Source of the DNA: Chthoniobacterales bacterium
GTDB taxonomy: Bacteria > Verrucomicrobiota > Verrucomicrobiia > Chthoniobacterales > UBA10450
DNA: 52,344 bases
NCBI GenBank assembly: GCA_013815325.1
Contig: JACDGM010000015.1
Coordinates: 1-52,344, forward strand
Direction of reading: 5' to 3'
The translations under genes and the position numbers were made by a program. Of this stretch, positions 41,121 through 50,286 are shown piece by piece (the first letter of the stretch is position 1; every line of letters starts with the position of its first letter). The notes below the pieces were generated by a model, which made no database searches, had not been told where the DNA came from, and saw nothing but the letters and a program-made list of their open reading frames with translations.

Positions 41121-41185
41121 AAACACAAAAGGAAGTGCCATGAGTAGCATTCGCTCGGGTGTGCCCACGAGAGTTATCGTGAGTG

Positions 41186-42316
41186 ATGCAAACTCACCCT
41201 TTTCCCGCCGAACAGAATACGAGTGTTCCATTAGCCGAGACAGCTTCAGCCCACCGGCGCCCTCGCGATTTCACGAGGCGCGATTTTTTAAGTGCCTCGG
41301 CCGTGTTGGCGACGTCCGGCGTGATTGCGGCATCGGTGGGAAACGCTGCGCCTAACGAGCCTGCGACCTCCAGCCAGGCGCCAGCTCCTCGCAAAGGAAC
41401 CCGACCCTCCACTGACCGCGCTCACTTCTGGCCGAACGGCGCCCGTCTTTGTGTTTCTTTGTCGATGCAGTTTGAGGCTGGAGGACAGCCGATCTCGGGA
41501 GCCGGAGGACCGATCACGGAGCCGATCGAGCCTGGCTATCCTGACCTCGGAACCAACGGCTTCTTCGAATACGGCATTGACGAAGGGATGCCGCGCATGC
41601 TCGACCTCTTCGACAAGCACGAGATCAAGGTCACCTCCTTCATGATCGGCGAGGCGATTCTAAAACATCCGGAACTCGCCGCCGAGATTGTCGGGCGTGG
41701 TCATGAGCCGGCCGCGCACGGCCAGCGTTGGGAGCCGCAATACACGTTTCCGCCCGAGAAAGAGCGGGCCACAATTCAGAACTGCCTCGACAGCATCGTC
41801 AAGGTCACTGGACAGCGCCCCTCCGGTTACGACTGCTACTGGATGCGTGGCAGCGTTAGAACCCTTGGCCTGCTCCAGGAACTCGGCTTCACCTACCACA
41901 ATAACGACATGAACCGGGACGAGCCCTTCGTTCAGGACATTAACGGGAAGCCTTTCGTTTCGGTCCCATACACTTTCCATATGAATGACATCGTCGCCTA
42001 TGGCTTCACGGGCTTTTCACCAGCCGACTACGAGCAACAACTCCACGACGAATTCGATCAGCTCTACGAGGAAGGCGCCTCACGCCGGCGCATGATGCTG
42101 GTTAGCCTGCACGACCGCCTCTCGGGTCATGCGTCGCGCGTCCGCGTGCTAGACCGGTTCCTGAGTTATGCGAAAAGCCGCCCCGATGTCTGGTTCGCAC
42201 GCAAAGACGAGATTGCACGACATGCGCTGGCGACTCCAGACATCACGCCACAGGTGGTGCGGAAGGTGTCCGAGATCAGCGGACTGCCTGCCAACACGAA
42301 TCAGAAGGAAGGGTGA
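41186..42316 (+). CDS. NodB/PuuE-type polysaccharide deacetylase-like hydrolase with Tat signal
   Basis: About 376 residues; ATG at 41186 (a GTG lies one codon earlier). The leader contains TRRDFLSASAVLATSG, a twin-arginine signal. The catalytic domain has EYGIDEGMPRMLDLFDKH, SFMIGEAILKHPELAAEIV, EPAAHGQRWE and WMRGSVRTLGLLQELGF. These resemble PuuE/allantoinase-like and cyclic-imide hydrolases more than chitin deacetylases. Likely a metal-dependent amide or imide hydrolase exported folded to the periplasm. It carries TCGTTAGGC copy 41350 in the Tat region. Confidence 0.8.
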   Translation: MQTHPFPAEQNTSVPLAETASAHRRPRDFTRRDFLSASAVLATSGVIAASVGNAAPNEPATSSQAPAPRKGTRPSTDRAHFWPNGARLCVSLSMQFEAGGQPISGAGGPITEPIEPGYPDLGTNGFFEYGIDEGMPRMLDLFDKHEIKVTSFMIGEAILKHPELAAEIVGRGHEPAAHGQRWEPQYTFPPEKERATIQNCLDSIVKVTGQRPSGYDCYWMRGSVRTLGLLQELGFTYHNNDMNRDEPFVQDINGKPFVSVPYTFHMNDIVAYGFTGFSPADYEQQLHDEFDQLYEEGASRRRMMLVSLHDRLSGHASRVRVLDRFLSYAKSRPDVWFARKDEIARHALATPDITPQVVRKVSEISGLPANTNQKEG

Positions 42317-42488
42317 ACCGTCATGATTCGAAGCACCGCAATCGTTCTAAGACGAACGATTTTTGGCCGGCGGGTGCTGGCGGCGACGCTCGCCTTTTGC
42401 CTGATTCGTCCGGCGATTGCTTCGGCCGAGCCTGATGCGTCCGGCGGGCCGGGGCTGCTCTTCACCAACAACCCAAGGGAATTCCGCC

Positions 42489-42821
42489 ATGATCCACCAC
42501 ACTGCCCTGTTTACGTTTAATGAAACAGCTACTAAGGCCCAAATTGCCGAGTTGATGGATTCCCTGCTTGCCTTGCAGAAAGACATTCCGGCAATCAAGA
42601 GAATTGTATGGGGTCGGAATTTTTCGCAGAAGGCGAACGGATACACCGATGTGGTTTCAATCGATTTTCCGAGTCGCGAGACGCTGGCTGCGTTCTACGA
42701 TCATCCAGCTCACAAGCGGGTTGCCGAGCGGTTGATCAAGCCGATCACCAAGAATCTTCTCATCGTTGACTACGAAGAGAAAGGCTTGCCAGAGGTCTCC
42801 GCCAGGGAGACTCAGCCTTGA
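42489..42821 (+). CDS. Dabb (stress-responsive alpha/beta barrel) protein
   Basis: About 110 residues from the ATG at 42489 (MIHHTALFTFNETATKAQIA). It has the dimeric alpha/beta barrel layout, with FNETATKAQIAELMDSLL and VVSIDFPSRETLAAFYDHPAHKRV. Just upstream (42323-42488) another frame encodes a clean signal peptide (VLAATLAFCLIRPAIASAE). A one-base change would fuse it to this domain, so the native protein may be exported. It overlaps the propeller gene by 4 bp. Confidence 0.75.
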   Translation: MIHHTALFTFNETATKAQIAELMDSLLALQKDIPAIKRIVWGRNFSQKANGYTDVVSIDFPSRETLAAFYDHPAHKRVAERLIKPITKNLLIVDYEEKGLPEVSARETQP

Positions 42822-43837
42822 ACACTGGGCCAGAAGTTCGTCTCGCCATCCTCAATAAGCTCGAGGATACCCTGGATTTTTTCGACCTGCAAAAGCGCCG
42901 CTTCATCGGCGCGATACCGTTGCCACCGCACCCGCACGAGTTGTGTCTGTCGCCAGACGGGAAAACGGCCTATGCGTCGATCTACGGCGATGGCGTTTAT
43001 GGCAACAACGTTCACCCCGGCCACGAAGTAGTCGTGGTCGATCTCTTTACGATGAAGTCCGTAGGCGTGATCGACACCAAACCCTATTCGGCTCCGCACA
43101 GCATGGCGATCCACCCCGATGGATCTCTCTTCGTCAGCTGCGATAAGAGTAACGCCACCCTGGTGATCGATCCGTCATCAGGGCAGATCATCAAGGCTAT
43201 CCAAATGCCGAGTCACGGCGGGCACTTCCTCACGATGACGCACGATGGCGCCAAAGTTTATGTATCGAATAAGGATACAGCCTTTCTCAGTGTGATTGAT
43301 GCATCGACGCGCCGCGTATCCGGTCGCGTTGAGGTTGTCGAAGGCAGCGAAGGCATCGCTCTCTCGCCCGACGGGAAGCGGCTCTACGCGATGAGCCACA
43401 TGGGCTCGCCGCTGCCGAATAAGAATCGTCCGACTGGCCTGTCCTTCTACGTCATCGACACAGCGAGCGACGCAGTGATCCAGCAAGTGTCTCTGCCTGA
43501 GCTGTCTGATAAACCAATGGAGGTCGATCCGGAATCTCGCATCTGCGCCACGCCCGACGGAAAATATCTTCTGGTCTCAGCGTTTAAGTGGGACGCTGTC
43601 GTGATCGTTGATGTTGCGACTCTCACACCGATCAAGACGCTCATGGTCGAAGCGGAGCCCATGTATATCGATTTCGTGCCGGACCAGCCTGACATGGCTT
43701 ACGTCGCCAACCACGGGGCAGGCCGCGTTTCGCGGATTGACCTGAAGGAGCTTCGGGTGGCGGAGACTTTCCCAAGCGCAGCGCCGCCCCGAATGGGCCG
43801 CCCGGAGGACATTGCTTTTTATCAGGTTGAGGGGTGA
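42818..43837 (+). CDS. YncE-like beta-propeller protein
   Basis: About 339 residues from a TTG at 42818 that overlaps the preceding stop (TTGA). It has repeated propeller blades with LSPDGKTAYASIYGDG, IHPDGSLFVSCDKSNA, LSPDGKRLYAMSHMG and ATPDGKYLLVSAF. These are YVTN/YncE-type 7-blade motifs. No signal peptide is visible. It may bind a ligand or partner, or carry lactonase-like activity; there is no direct evidence for catalysis. It belongs to the AraC-headed operon. Confidence 0.82.
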   Translation: MNTGPEVRLAILNKLEDTLDFFDLQKRRFIGAIPLPPHPHELCLSPDGKTAYASIYGDGVYGNNVHPGHEVVVVDLFTMKSVGVIDTKPYSAPHSMAIHPDGSLFVSCDKSNATLVIDPSSGQIIKAIQMPSHGGHFLTMTHDGAKVYVSNKDTAFLSVIDASTRRVSGRVEVVEGSEGIALSPDGKRLYAMSHMGSPLPNKNRPTGLSFYVIDTASDAVIQQVSLPELSDKPMEVDPESRICATPDGKYLLVSAFKWDAVVIVDVATLTPIKTLMVEAEPMYIDFVPDQPDMAYVANHGAGRVSRIDLKELRVAETFPSAAPPRMGRPEDIAFYQVEG

Positions 43838-43841
43838 TGCG

Positions 43842-44132
43842 ATGGCCGCGATCGAAGTTACGACATTTCAGGTTCGGGAAGGGAGCGAGAGCGCTTTTCA
43901 TCGTGGCCTAACGAATGCCCTGCCGATTCTTATGCGCCAGCAAGGCTATCTCGGCCACAAGTTCGGCGCGTCCATCGAGCAGCCGGGTGAATTCTGGCTG
44001 ATCGTGAATTGGCAGCGTCTCGAAGATCACACCGAAGGCTTTCGAGAATCCGCGGAGTTCCAGGATTTCGTAGGCGCCTTTAGCCCCTTCCTCGCCAAGC
44101 CCGCCGCGGTGTCCCACTTCATAACAGGATGA
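43842..44132 (+). CDS. ABM-family (antibiotic biosynthesis monooxygenase-like) protein
   Basis: About 96 residues from the ATG at 43842 (MAAIEVTTFQVREGSESAFH). The alpha/beta barrel layout includes VNWQRLEDHTEGFRES and FQDFVGAFSPFL. It carries TCGTTAGGC copy 43906 (Leu-Thr-Asn). Members oxidise polycyclic aromatic substrates without cofactors or act as sensors. It overlaps the MFS gene by 4 bp. Confidence 0.82.
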   Translation: MAAIEVTTFQVREGSESAFHRGLTNALPILMRQQGYLGHKFGASIEQPGEFWLIVNWQRLEDHTEGFRESAEFQDFVGAFSPFLAKPAAVSHFITG

Positions 44133-45321
44133 TGCCAAGAGCTGTTTACGCATTGGCCGCCGGCGCCTTCGGGATTGGCGTCACCGAATTCGTCATCATG
44201 GGTCTTCTGCTGGAGGTCAGCGCTGATTTTGGCGTTTCGATTTCGACCGCAGGTCTGCTCATCTCCGGATATGCCCTCGGTGTCGTCGTCGGCGCGCCGC
44301 TTCTGACGGTGCTGACCGGACGCTGGCGACGCAAGACTGCGCTGCTCAGTCTCATGGTGATATTCACTGTCGGCAATGCAGCCTGCGCTCTCGCTCCGAC
44401 TTATGGCGCACTCATGGCGGCGCGCATCATCGTGACCGCCTTTGCCCATGGGACGTTCTTCGGCGTCGGGGCGGTCGTCGCCACTGGGTTGGTCGAATCC
44501 GACCGCGGCGCTTCCGCCATTGCCATAATGTTCACCGGCCTGACTGCCGCCAACATCCTGGGCGTTCCTTTCGGTACCTGGCTTGGACAGGCCTTTGGCT
44601 GGCGCTCGACCTTTTGGGCGGTTTCGCTGATAGGCATAATTGCCTTTGCCGTGATCGCTTTCTTCGTCCCGCGCGACAAATCCGCTCCGAAAGCATCCGA
44701 TTGGTGGGCCGATCTCCAGGCGATAAGCCGGTGGCCGGTGCTGCTCGGAATGCTGACCACAGTGCTCGGCTATGCCGGCGTCTTCGCGGTGTTCACTTAT
44801 TTGCTCCGATTCTCACTCAGATTGCTGGCTTTCCGAAGAGCGCGGTCTCTCCGATCCTGCTCGTGTTCGGCGGCGGATTGGTCGCTGGCAATCTCATCGG
44901 AGGCAAACTCGCCGATTGGCGGCTCGTCCCGACTGTGCTGGGCAGCCTTCTCGTCCTGGCGACGGTGCTCGGCCTGATGACTTTCGCCGTTCACAGCCGG
45001 ATAGCCGTCGTCGCTTTCGTCGGCCTGCTCGGCGCCGCCGCCGTTGCGACGGTGCCGCCGCTCCAAATGTGGGTCTTGGCGAAAGCTGAAGGGGCGGGCC
45101 AGAGCCTCGCGTCGAGTTTCAATATCGCTGCCTTTAATCTTGGAAATGCGCTCGGCGCCTTGTTTGGTGGAGCGATCATCGCATACGGACCCGGTCTGGA
45201 GGCAGTGCCGTGGATTGCGGCGCTGATTCCGATTTCCGCTTTCGTTGTCGCCTGTCTGGTGCTGCGGTTGGAAAACGGCCACGGCCCGACAGTCTCAATC
45301 GTATGCGGAGGAGAGGCATGA
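44129..45321 (+). CDS. MFS transporter (DHA1-type), frameshifted near 44801
   Basis: About 397 residues when one base is restored at about 44801. The first half (FGIGVTEFVIMGLLLEVSAD, GYALGVVVGAPLLTVLTGRWRR) holds the MFS motif A region. The second half continues in another frame: APILTQIAGFPKSAVSPILL, then LLVLATVLGLMTFAV and GALFGGAIIAYGPG. YLAPILTQ is restored by adding one G to the run at the break. It probably exports the product or substrate of the operon. It overlaps the VOC gene by 4 bp. Confidence 0.8.
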
Positions 45322-45796
45322 CAACGCCATTTCAAGATCGAACTATCCATGAGAAAGCGACGTCTTCGCCTTCGGCTTGCGCCTCACTCGATCATGTGAC
45401 GTTGCGTGTGCACGACCTGGAAGGAATTAGGCGTTTTCTGGAAGATCTGCTCGATCTGAAGGTGGGTTTTCGCCCTGATTTTTCGTTTCCGGGTTACTGG
45501 CTCTATGCTGGTGATGAGCCACTGGTCCATCTCATTCCGGGTGAGAGAGATCACGCTGGCCATCGCGGTGATGCGATTGATCATGTCGGTTTCCGTCTGA
45601 CCGATACGATGCCTATCTCCACAAGCTCGATCGCATGAATGTCCCCTATTCGCGCATGGAATTGCCCGAACTCGGTGAGCGCCGTCTCTTTGTCCACGTG
45701 CCGGGAGGCATCCTCCTGGAGCTTGTCTTTCGCGAGACCAGACGGACCGCGATATCCGAGACTCGATGCGACAACCCAAACGAACATGAAGATTAG
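45318..45796 (+). CDS. VOC/glyoxalase-fold dioxygenase-like protein, frameshifted
   Basis: About 159 residues with one base restored at about 45613. SLDHVTLRVHDLEGIRRFLE is the first VOC half and carries a metal-binding His. After the break, YDAYLHKLDRMNVPYSRM and RLFVHVPGGILLELVFRET form the second half with a metal-binding Glu near the end. The frame shift is GATTAC to GATAC, so again a single missing T. Overlaps the SDR gene start. Confidence 0.75.
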
Positions 45797-46578
45797 CCTA
45801 ACGAACAAAACCGCCATTGCACCGGCTCCACCAGTGGGATCGGATTTGGCATCGCCAAAGGGCTGGCCGCGGCCGGCGCGAACGTCGTGCTCAATGGCCG
45901 CACTCAGGCTGCCGTCGATGCGGCGATCACGAAGCTGACCGATCAGCCAGGCAACGCCGCCATCCGCGGCCTCGCGGCCGATGTGGGCACCGCTGAAGGT
46001 TGCGCTGCGTTGGTTGCGGCCGAACCATCCGCGGATATCCTCGTCAACAACGTCGGAATCTACGGCCCGCAGGATTTTTTCGAAATCCCCGACGCCGAAT
46101 GGACCCGATTTTTCGAGGTCAACGTCATGTCGGGAGTGCGTCTCTCGCGCGCTTATCTGCCGGGAATGATCGAGCGCAAGTGGGGACGCGTCCTCTTTCT
46201 CTCGTCGGAATCGGCGCTCAACATTCCGCCGGACATGATCCATTACGGCTTTACCAAAACCGCCGTGCTGGCCATTTCCCGCGGTTTGGCTAAACGCGCC
46301 GCCGGCACCGGGGTGACCGTCAATGCGGTCCTTCCCGGTCCCACACTCTCGGAAGGCTTGGAAGAAATGCTGGAGATGCCCAAAAGCAATCCGGTAAATC
46401 GATGAAAGAAACCGCCGCCGATTTCGTGCAGGAAAACCGGCCCAGCTCCATCATTCAGCGAGCCGCGAGCGTGGAAGAAGTGGCGAACCTCGTCGTCTAT
46501 GCCGCTTCGCTCCAAGCCTCAGCGACGACCGGGGCCGCCCTCCGCGTGGACGGCGGCGTGGTCGAGACGATTGTCTGA
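45786..46578 (+). CDS. Short-chain dehydrogenase/reductase with two frameshifts
   Basis: About 264 residues when bases are restored near 45822 and 46390. TGSTSGIGFGIAKGLAAAGA is the NAD(P)-binding turn (read across the first shift). Then come ILVNNVGIYGPQDF, SSESALNIPPDMIHYGFTK (Ser-Tyr-X3-Lys catalytic pattern), and after the second shift MKETAADFVQENRPSSIIQR and GAALRVDGGVVETIV. The last gene of the AraC-headed operon. Both breaks look like one-base losses; the enzyme is probably intact in reality. Confidence 0.75.
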
Positions 46579-46639
46579 CGGCTGCATTTATCATGCGATG
46601 CGCGCACCGATTCCAGTCCTTCTCCGCGACGCGATGAGT

Positions 46640-46956
46640 TCAATGCGAGCCGGATTCTCGGATCTCATAATGCTCCGAATGGTCGTCCCATCGCGAAAGG
46701 ACCTCCCTGGCCCTGGCGGGAACGTGAGCAACTGAAGGGTCCTCTCCAACGAACTGCTTTACGGCCTCCATCGAATCGAAGGTCATGATCGTGATGAACT
46801 TCAATTCCTCATCGTGTACCCGGCGCAGCAACTCGATCCCATGATAACCGGACATGTTTTTGGCAGCGATGCCGGGAAATATCTCCTCCTTGAGAGATTT
46901 TCGTAGCGGTCAGCGTTGTCGTGCGTCGTCCAGCCGTGCCAGATTCTCTTAATCAT
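46640..46956 (-). CDS. ABM-like small protein, frameshifted
   Basis: About 106 residues with one base restored near 46885. It reads MIKRIWHGWTTHDNADRYEN, then LKEEIFPGIAAKNMSGYHGI and LRRVHDEELKFITIMTFDSM. The C-terminal EAVKQFVGEDPSVAHVPARA and WDDHSEHYEI follow. It has the layout of ABM/quinol monooxygenase-type alpha/beta barrel proteins. The 46801-47160 frame that overlaps its start carries an upstream extension of uncertain reality. Confidence 0.65.
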
Positions 46957-47075
46957 TTTCCTGATGATCTCTTTTGAATTTGAATACGCCTTCCAAAACG
47001 CCCGAGGATTCTGCCGCGACAGGTGCGCGATCCTCGCCGCCGTCTGCGCATCGCCGCCTTTAGGCCCCACCTCAG

Positions 47076-47525
47076 CTAAGGCTTTTGCGCGCTCATCGCG
47101 TCCCAGTGGCGCTGCATTTCTTCGGGCGAAACTTTTTCTTTTTCTTGCGAGAGCGTCCACTCATGTCCGAACGGATCTCGCAACGAGCCGGTGCGGTGTC
47201 CGTAAAACTCATCGGTCAATTCTCGGATCACTTCCGCGCCCGCCTTCACCGCGCGGGCGAAATCGGCGTCCACGTTCTCGCTCATGAGACTGAGCTTCAC
47301 CGTAGTGCCGCCGAGAGTGCGGGGCGTTTTATTATAGGCGGGATATTCTTCGGCCAGCATGATCAACGCATCGCGGATCATGATTTCAGCGTGGCCGATC
47401 TTTCCGCTCCCCGGCTCGATCAGGCGATAACGTTCCGTCGCGCCGAAAGCCGCTTTATAGAAATCGATCGCCTTGGCGGCGTCGTTGACCGCTATGGCGG
47501 GTGAGAGAGTCGGGTAAGTGTTCAC
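47076..47525 (-). CDS. VOC-fold (PhnB/glyoxalase-like) protein
   Basis: About 149 residues. Two VOC halves: SPAIAVNDAAKAIDFYKAAFGATERYRL (first part described by AIAVNDAAKAIDFYK and FGATERYRL) and a second half with LMSENVDADFARAVKAGAEV and DEFYGHRTGSLRDPFGHEWT. Such PhnB-like proteins bind metal or small ligands and include dioxygenases and resistance proteins. Intact. It stands in a set of minus-strand detoxification-type genes. Confidence 0.85.
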   Translation of the reverse strand: MNTYPTLSPAIAVNDAAKAIDFYKAAFGATERYRLIEPGSGKIGHAEIMIRDALIMLAEEYPAYNKTPRTLGGTTVKLSLMSENVDADFARAVKAGAEVIRELTDEFYGHRTGSLRDPFGHEWTLSQEKEKVSPEEMQRHWDAMSAQKP

Positions 47526-47587
47526 AATCCCAGTGTGCGATTGGGAGTCGAATCAATCAATTCGCAACTGCTTGCGGCCGCGTCCGG

Positions 47588-48184
47588 TCAAGGATAGAGC
47601 TTTTCTTTTTTTGCAAGCATGGTGACGAATTGTTGAATGCGCCGCGCCCGGGTCTCCGCCTTCTTCGCGGTGTGAATCCTGAAGAGGATCGCGTATCGAT
47701 TCCGGCTATCGAGTATTTCGAAAAAAGACATCGCCCGTCTATTCTTGTCCAAGACGGCTTGCAGATCGGAAGGCACGGTAATTTTCTTCGGTGAGTCGTA
47801 GGCGGCGGCCCAGCGCCCATCCTGCTTTGCGCGCTCGATCTCCGCGAGCCCACCGGGTCTCATCTCACCGCTCTCGATCAGCGCGAGCGCCTTCTCTCGA
47901 TTGCGTTTCGGCCAGATGCTTCTTTTTCTCCGCGGAGTGAATTTCTGGATCCAGTATTCCTCGCCGTCGCCCTTCTTCGCCTGGCCGTCGATCCAGCCGT
48001 AGCAGAGAGCCACGTCGAGTGCTTCCTGATAGGACACCGACTTCAAACCAGACGCCTTTTTCGCGAATCGCAGCCACACTTCGGAAGAGCTGTCATGGTT
48101 CTTCTCCAGCCAGATCATCCACGCCTTCTTGTAGCGAAACAGCCGCAACGGTGCTTCCTGAGAGTGTCGCGTCCCGTTGTTCAC
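47588..48184 (-). CDS. YdeI/OmpD-associated family protein
   Basis: About 198 residues. Family features include WLEKNHDSSSEVWLRFAKKA, SYQEALDVALCYGWIDGQAK (WIDGQ block), YWIQKFTPRRKRSIWPKRN and the C-terminal FFEILDSRNRYAILFRIHTA. Probably a cytoplasmic protein; the biochemical function of the family is unsettled. Intact. Confidence 0.85.
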   Translation of the reverse strand: MNNGTRHSQEAPLRLFRYKKAWMIWLEKNHDSSSEVWLRFAKKASGLKSVSYQEALDVALCYGWIDGQAKKGDGEEYWIQKFTPRRKRSIWPKRNREKALALIESGEMRPGGLAEIERAKQDGRWAAAYDSPKKITVPSDLQAVLDKNRRAMSFFEILDSRNRYAILFRIHTAKKAETRARRIQQFVTMLAKKEKLYP

Positions 48185-48283
48185 TGTTTACATTAGGAAA
48201 CGAACGTTCAACCTCATGCAAGCGCGCCGGTTAATGAAGCCAAACCCGGAGCAGCCAACTTCTCGGCTGAGTTGAAAACGCAA

Positions 48284-48916
48284 TCAGCCGGCTTTCCGGC
48301 CAGACGCGATGAAAATCGTGATTGCAGCTCTCTCGCCGCACTTCGCGGTAGGCGAGCAAATCTCGTTCGTGTCACCGACGGCGACATCGATCAATCCGGC
48401 GTCCTCAAACCAGCGCGCAATATCGGCGCGCTCGAATCCAAGCCAACGGTCGAGTTGGTCGGTGCGCAGCCACTCATGCTCGTGTGTGTCGGCATCGGTG
48501 ATGACGAGCTTCCCTCCGGGCTTGAGTGTTCTTGCCATCTCTCGGATGGCATTTGGCGGATTCGGCGCGTGATGCAAGACCATGTTCGCGAGCGCGGCAT
48601 CCACTTCGCCGGTCTCCAGCGGCAAGGAGTCCACGTCGCCGGCGCGCGCTTCAAAGGAGCGACCGGCGAATTTCCTTCGCGTTTCTGCGAGCATTTCCTC
48701 CGAGGAATCTATTCCGATCACGCGCGCTCCGACCGCCAGAGCTTTCTCCGAAAGGAAACCAGTCCCTGTGCCGACATCGGCAACGATCGCGCCCGGTGAA
48801 ATTTCCGCAGCACGAATCGCCGCCACGCGGACGCCTTCGCCAAAGAACTGTTGCCGCATCTCGTCCCATTGTGTCGCGACCGTATTGAAATACTCACGGG
48901 TATCTTCGTTGCTCAT
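48284..48916 (-). CDS. Class I SAM-dependent methyltransferase
   Basis: About 210 residues. Motif I IVADVGTGTGFLSEKAL binds SAM, followed by the acidic IGIDSSEEML, DVDSLPLETGEVDAALANMV and KPGGKLVITDADTHEHEWL. Related in layout to UbiE/COQ5-type enzymes. Substrate unknown. A remnant of a flavin monooxygenase gene lies just upstream. Confidence 0.87.
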   Translation of the reverse strand: MSNEDTREYFNTVATQWDEMRQQFFGEGVRVAAIRAAEISPGAIVADVGTGTGFLSEKALAVGARVIGIDSSEEMLAETRRKFAGRSFEARAGDVDSLPLETGEVDAALANMVLHHAPNPPNAIREMARTLKPGGKLVITDADTHEHEWLRTDQLDRWLGFERADIARWFEDAGLIDVAVGDTNEICSPTAKCGERAAITIFIASGRKAG

Positions 48917-48962
48917 AAGTTTCTCCGATCAGAGTAACGTAAGCGAAGAGGATGGCCAAGAC

Positions 48963-49182
48963 TCAAGCCACAGCGAGCGTTGCGGGCACTGGATCGAAGA
49001 CTTCGAGCGTGCGCAGCATGACTCCTTTGGCGCGCGAACCGCGAAACGGTTCGGCAGCCTTGTCGATGATACGGTATTTCACGCCGCGCCGGGCCAGGTC
49101 GCAAGCCAGTAGGTCCGGCGCCAATTACAAGAACTGGCGTAGGCTGATTCTTCCGATTCAACTTGTTTGCTTGCGGCGGCAC
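48963..49182 (-). pseudogene. Remnant of a flavin-dependent aromatic monooxygenase
   Basis: From 49182 the frame reads PTPVLVIGAGPTGL (FAD-binding GxGxxG), then a shift, then in another frame CDLARRGVKYRIIDKAAEPF, RGSRAKGVMLRTLEVFD and PVPATLAVA followed by a stop at 48963-48965. Only about 70 residues of a 500-residue-plus family remain, so it is a truncated remnant. Confidence 0.75.
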
Positions 49183-49259
49183 TTGAGGTTTGCTCCCTTT
49201 CCAAGACGGCAGGCGAAATCGTTCACGTGATAGCTTGGGGAAACTGCCGAACTATCCGG

Positions 49260-49689
49260 TTATTTTTCCCAGACTACTCTTACCTCTCCCCAGTCGGTGT
49301 CGGCATCGAGGATAAGTTGATTTCCCATGAGGCGAAAATAACGGACCTGCTCTGTTCCGACGAGATTGGGAAACCAGCTCCCTTCAATATGATGCGTCAC
49401 GCTGGCCGCCTTTTCATCAATCGTATATGTCCCGAAGTAACCAAAGTATCCACTCCAGGCGGATGCCTTCTCTTCCGCGGTCGCACGTTGCCAATCGCCA
49501 CTTGCGAACCGCGCGTGATTTCGCCGCATCAATTGCGCCGACACTCGGCCCGAAGCATCGTACATGAGCTGTCCGAGAGCATCTTCTCCGAGGGGGTCGA
49601 TCGATCGTTTCACCAGCAGCGTTGCGTGCCTGCCACTGCAACAGCCGCCAAGTTCCCAACAACTTTTGCTGAACGCTTCCTTCCTCCAT
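49260..49689 (-). CDS. Lipocalin-like domain protein, frameshifted
   Basis: About 143 residues with a length change in the C5 run near 49600. N-terminal part EEGSVQQKLLGTWRLLQWQA and, after the shift, LGEDALGQLMYDASGRVSAQ and ASAWSGYFGYFGTYTIDEKA; the C-terminus has VRYFRLMGNQLILDADT. It matches the lipocalin-like small-protein layout (GTW near the start, Gly-Thr-Tyr strand). The run of five C bases at the break suggests a length error or slippage. Confidence 0.65.
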
Positions 49690-49719
49690 GACCAAATAAC
49701 TCCTTCTCGCTTGGTAAAG

Positions 49720-50211
49720 CTACCGTCGAAAATCCAGGCGTCCTTCCGGAAATATCCCGTCGATTCTGTGGTTATTTACAATCAAACCGATCCAGGGGCG
49801 GGTGATGGACGGATCGCCCAAGTTTATGTATCGCCCGATCAGCTTATTGCTTCCGTCGCGCCGCGTATCAATCAAGCCCGTGCGGGCGCCGTTGTCCCAA
49901 TCGAACAATAGGTACACGCGATCTCCAACGATTTTTACTTCTCCTTTCCCTTGTTTCCACTTGTCCGCGGTATCTCCGGCGATTGTTGGGTCTGCTCCGC
50001 CATTCCAACGAGCGGACCAGTCTCCTTCTATTGATTCCTGTTTCTTCCCGCTACCGGCGCTGCTCCAGTCTGGCGCATTCACATCGTCTGCCGCCGCCTG
50101 GTGTTCCACCGTGAGAGCAAAAGCCGTCACGTCATGACCGTCCGGATCGGGAACGTCCCGGACGTCAAAAGGATTCCTGGCAGCACTGTCTTCCTGATTT
50201 TCGGTTTTCAT
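49720..50211 (-). CDS. Protein of unknown function
   Basis: About 163 residues. Polar, with a core IEGDWSARWNGGADPTIAGD, EVKIVGDRVYLLFDWDNGAR and a C-terminal GRYINLGDPSITRPWIGLIV and HRIDGIFPEGRLDFRR. The beta-rich pattern suggests a small barrel. Family not recognised. Intact. Confidence 0.7.
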   Translation of the reverse strand: MKTENQEDSAARNPFDVRDVPDPDGHDVTAFALTVEHQAAADDVNAPDWSSAGSGKKQESIEGDWSARWNGGADPTIAGDTADKWKQGKGEVKIVGDRVYLLFDWDNGARTGLIDTRRDGSNKLIGRYINLGDPSITRPWIGLIVNNHRIDGIFPEGRLDFRR

Positions 50212-50286
50212 GGCTCACGATCACGGGTCTGGTTGCGCAGTGCATCGACGGAATTCAGGCGGCGAATTCGTCAGGTCAATTCCCGC

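Noticed and set aside
42305-42320. Nine-base match to the tRNA-Ser 5' end as a right attachment site
   Set aside because: GGAAGGGTG is too short and lies in the coding end of the deacetylase; no further identity follows.
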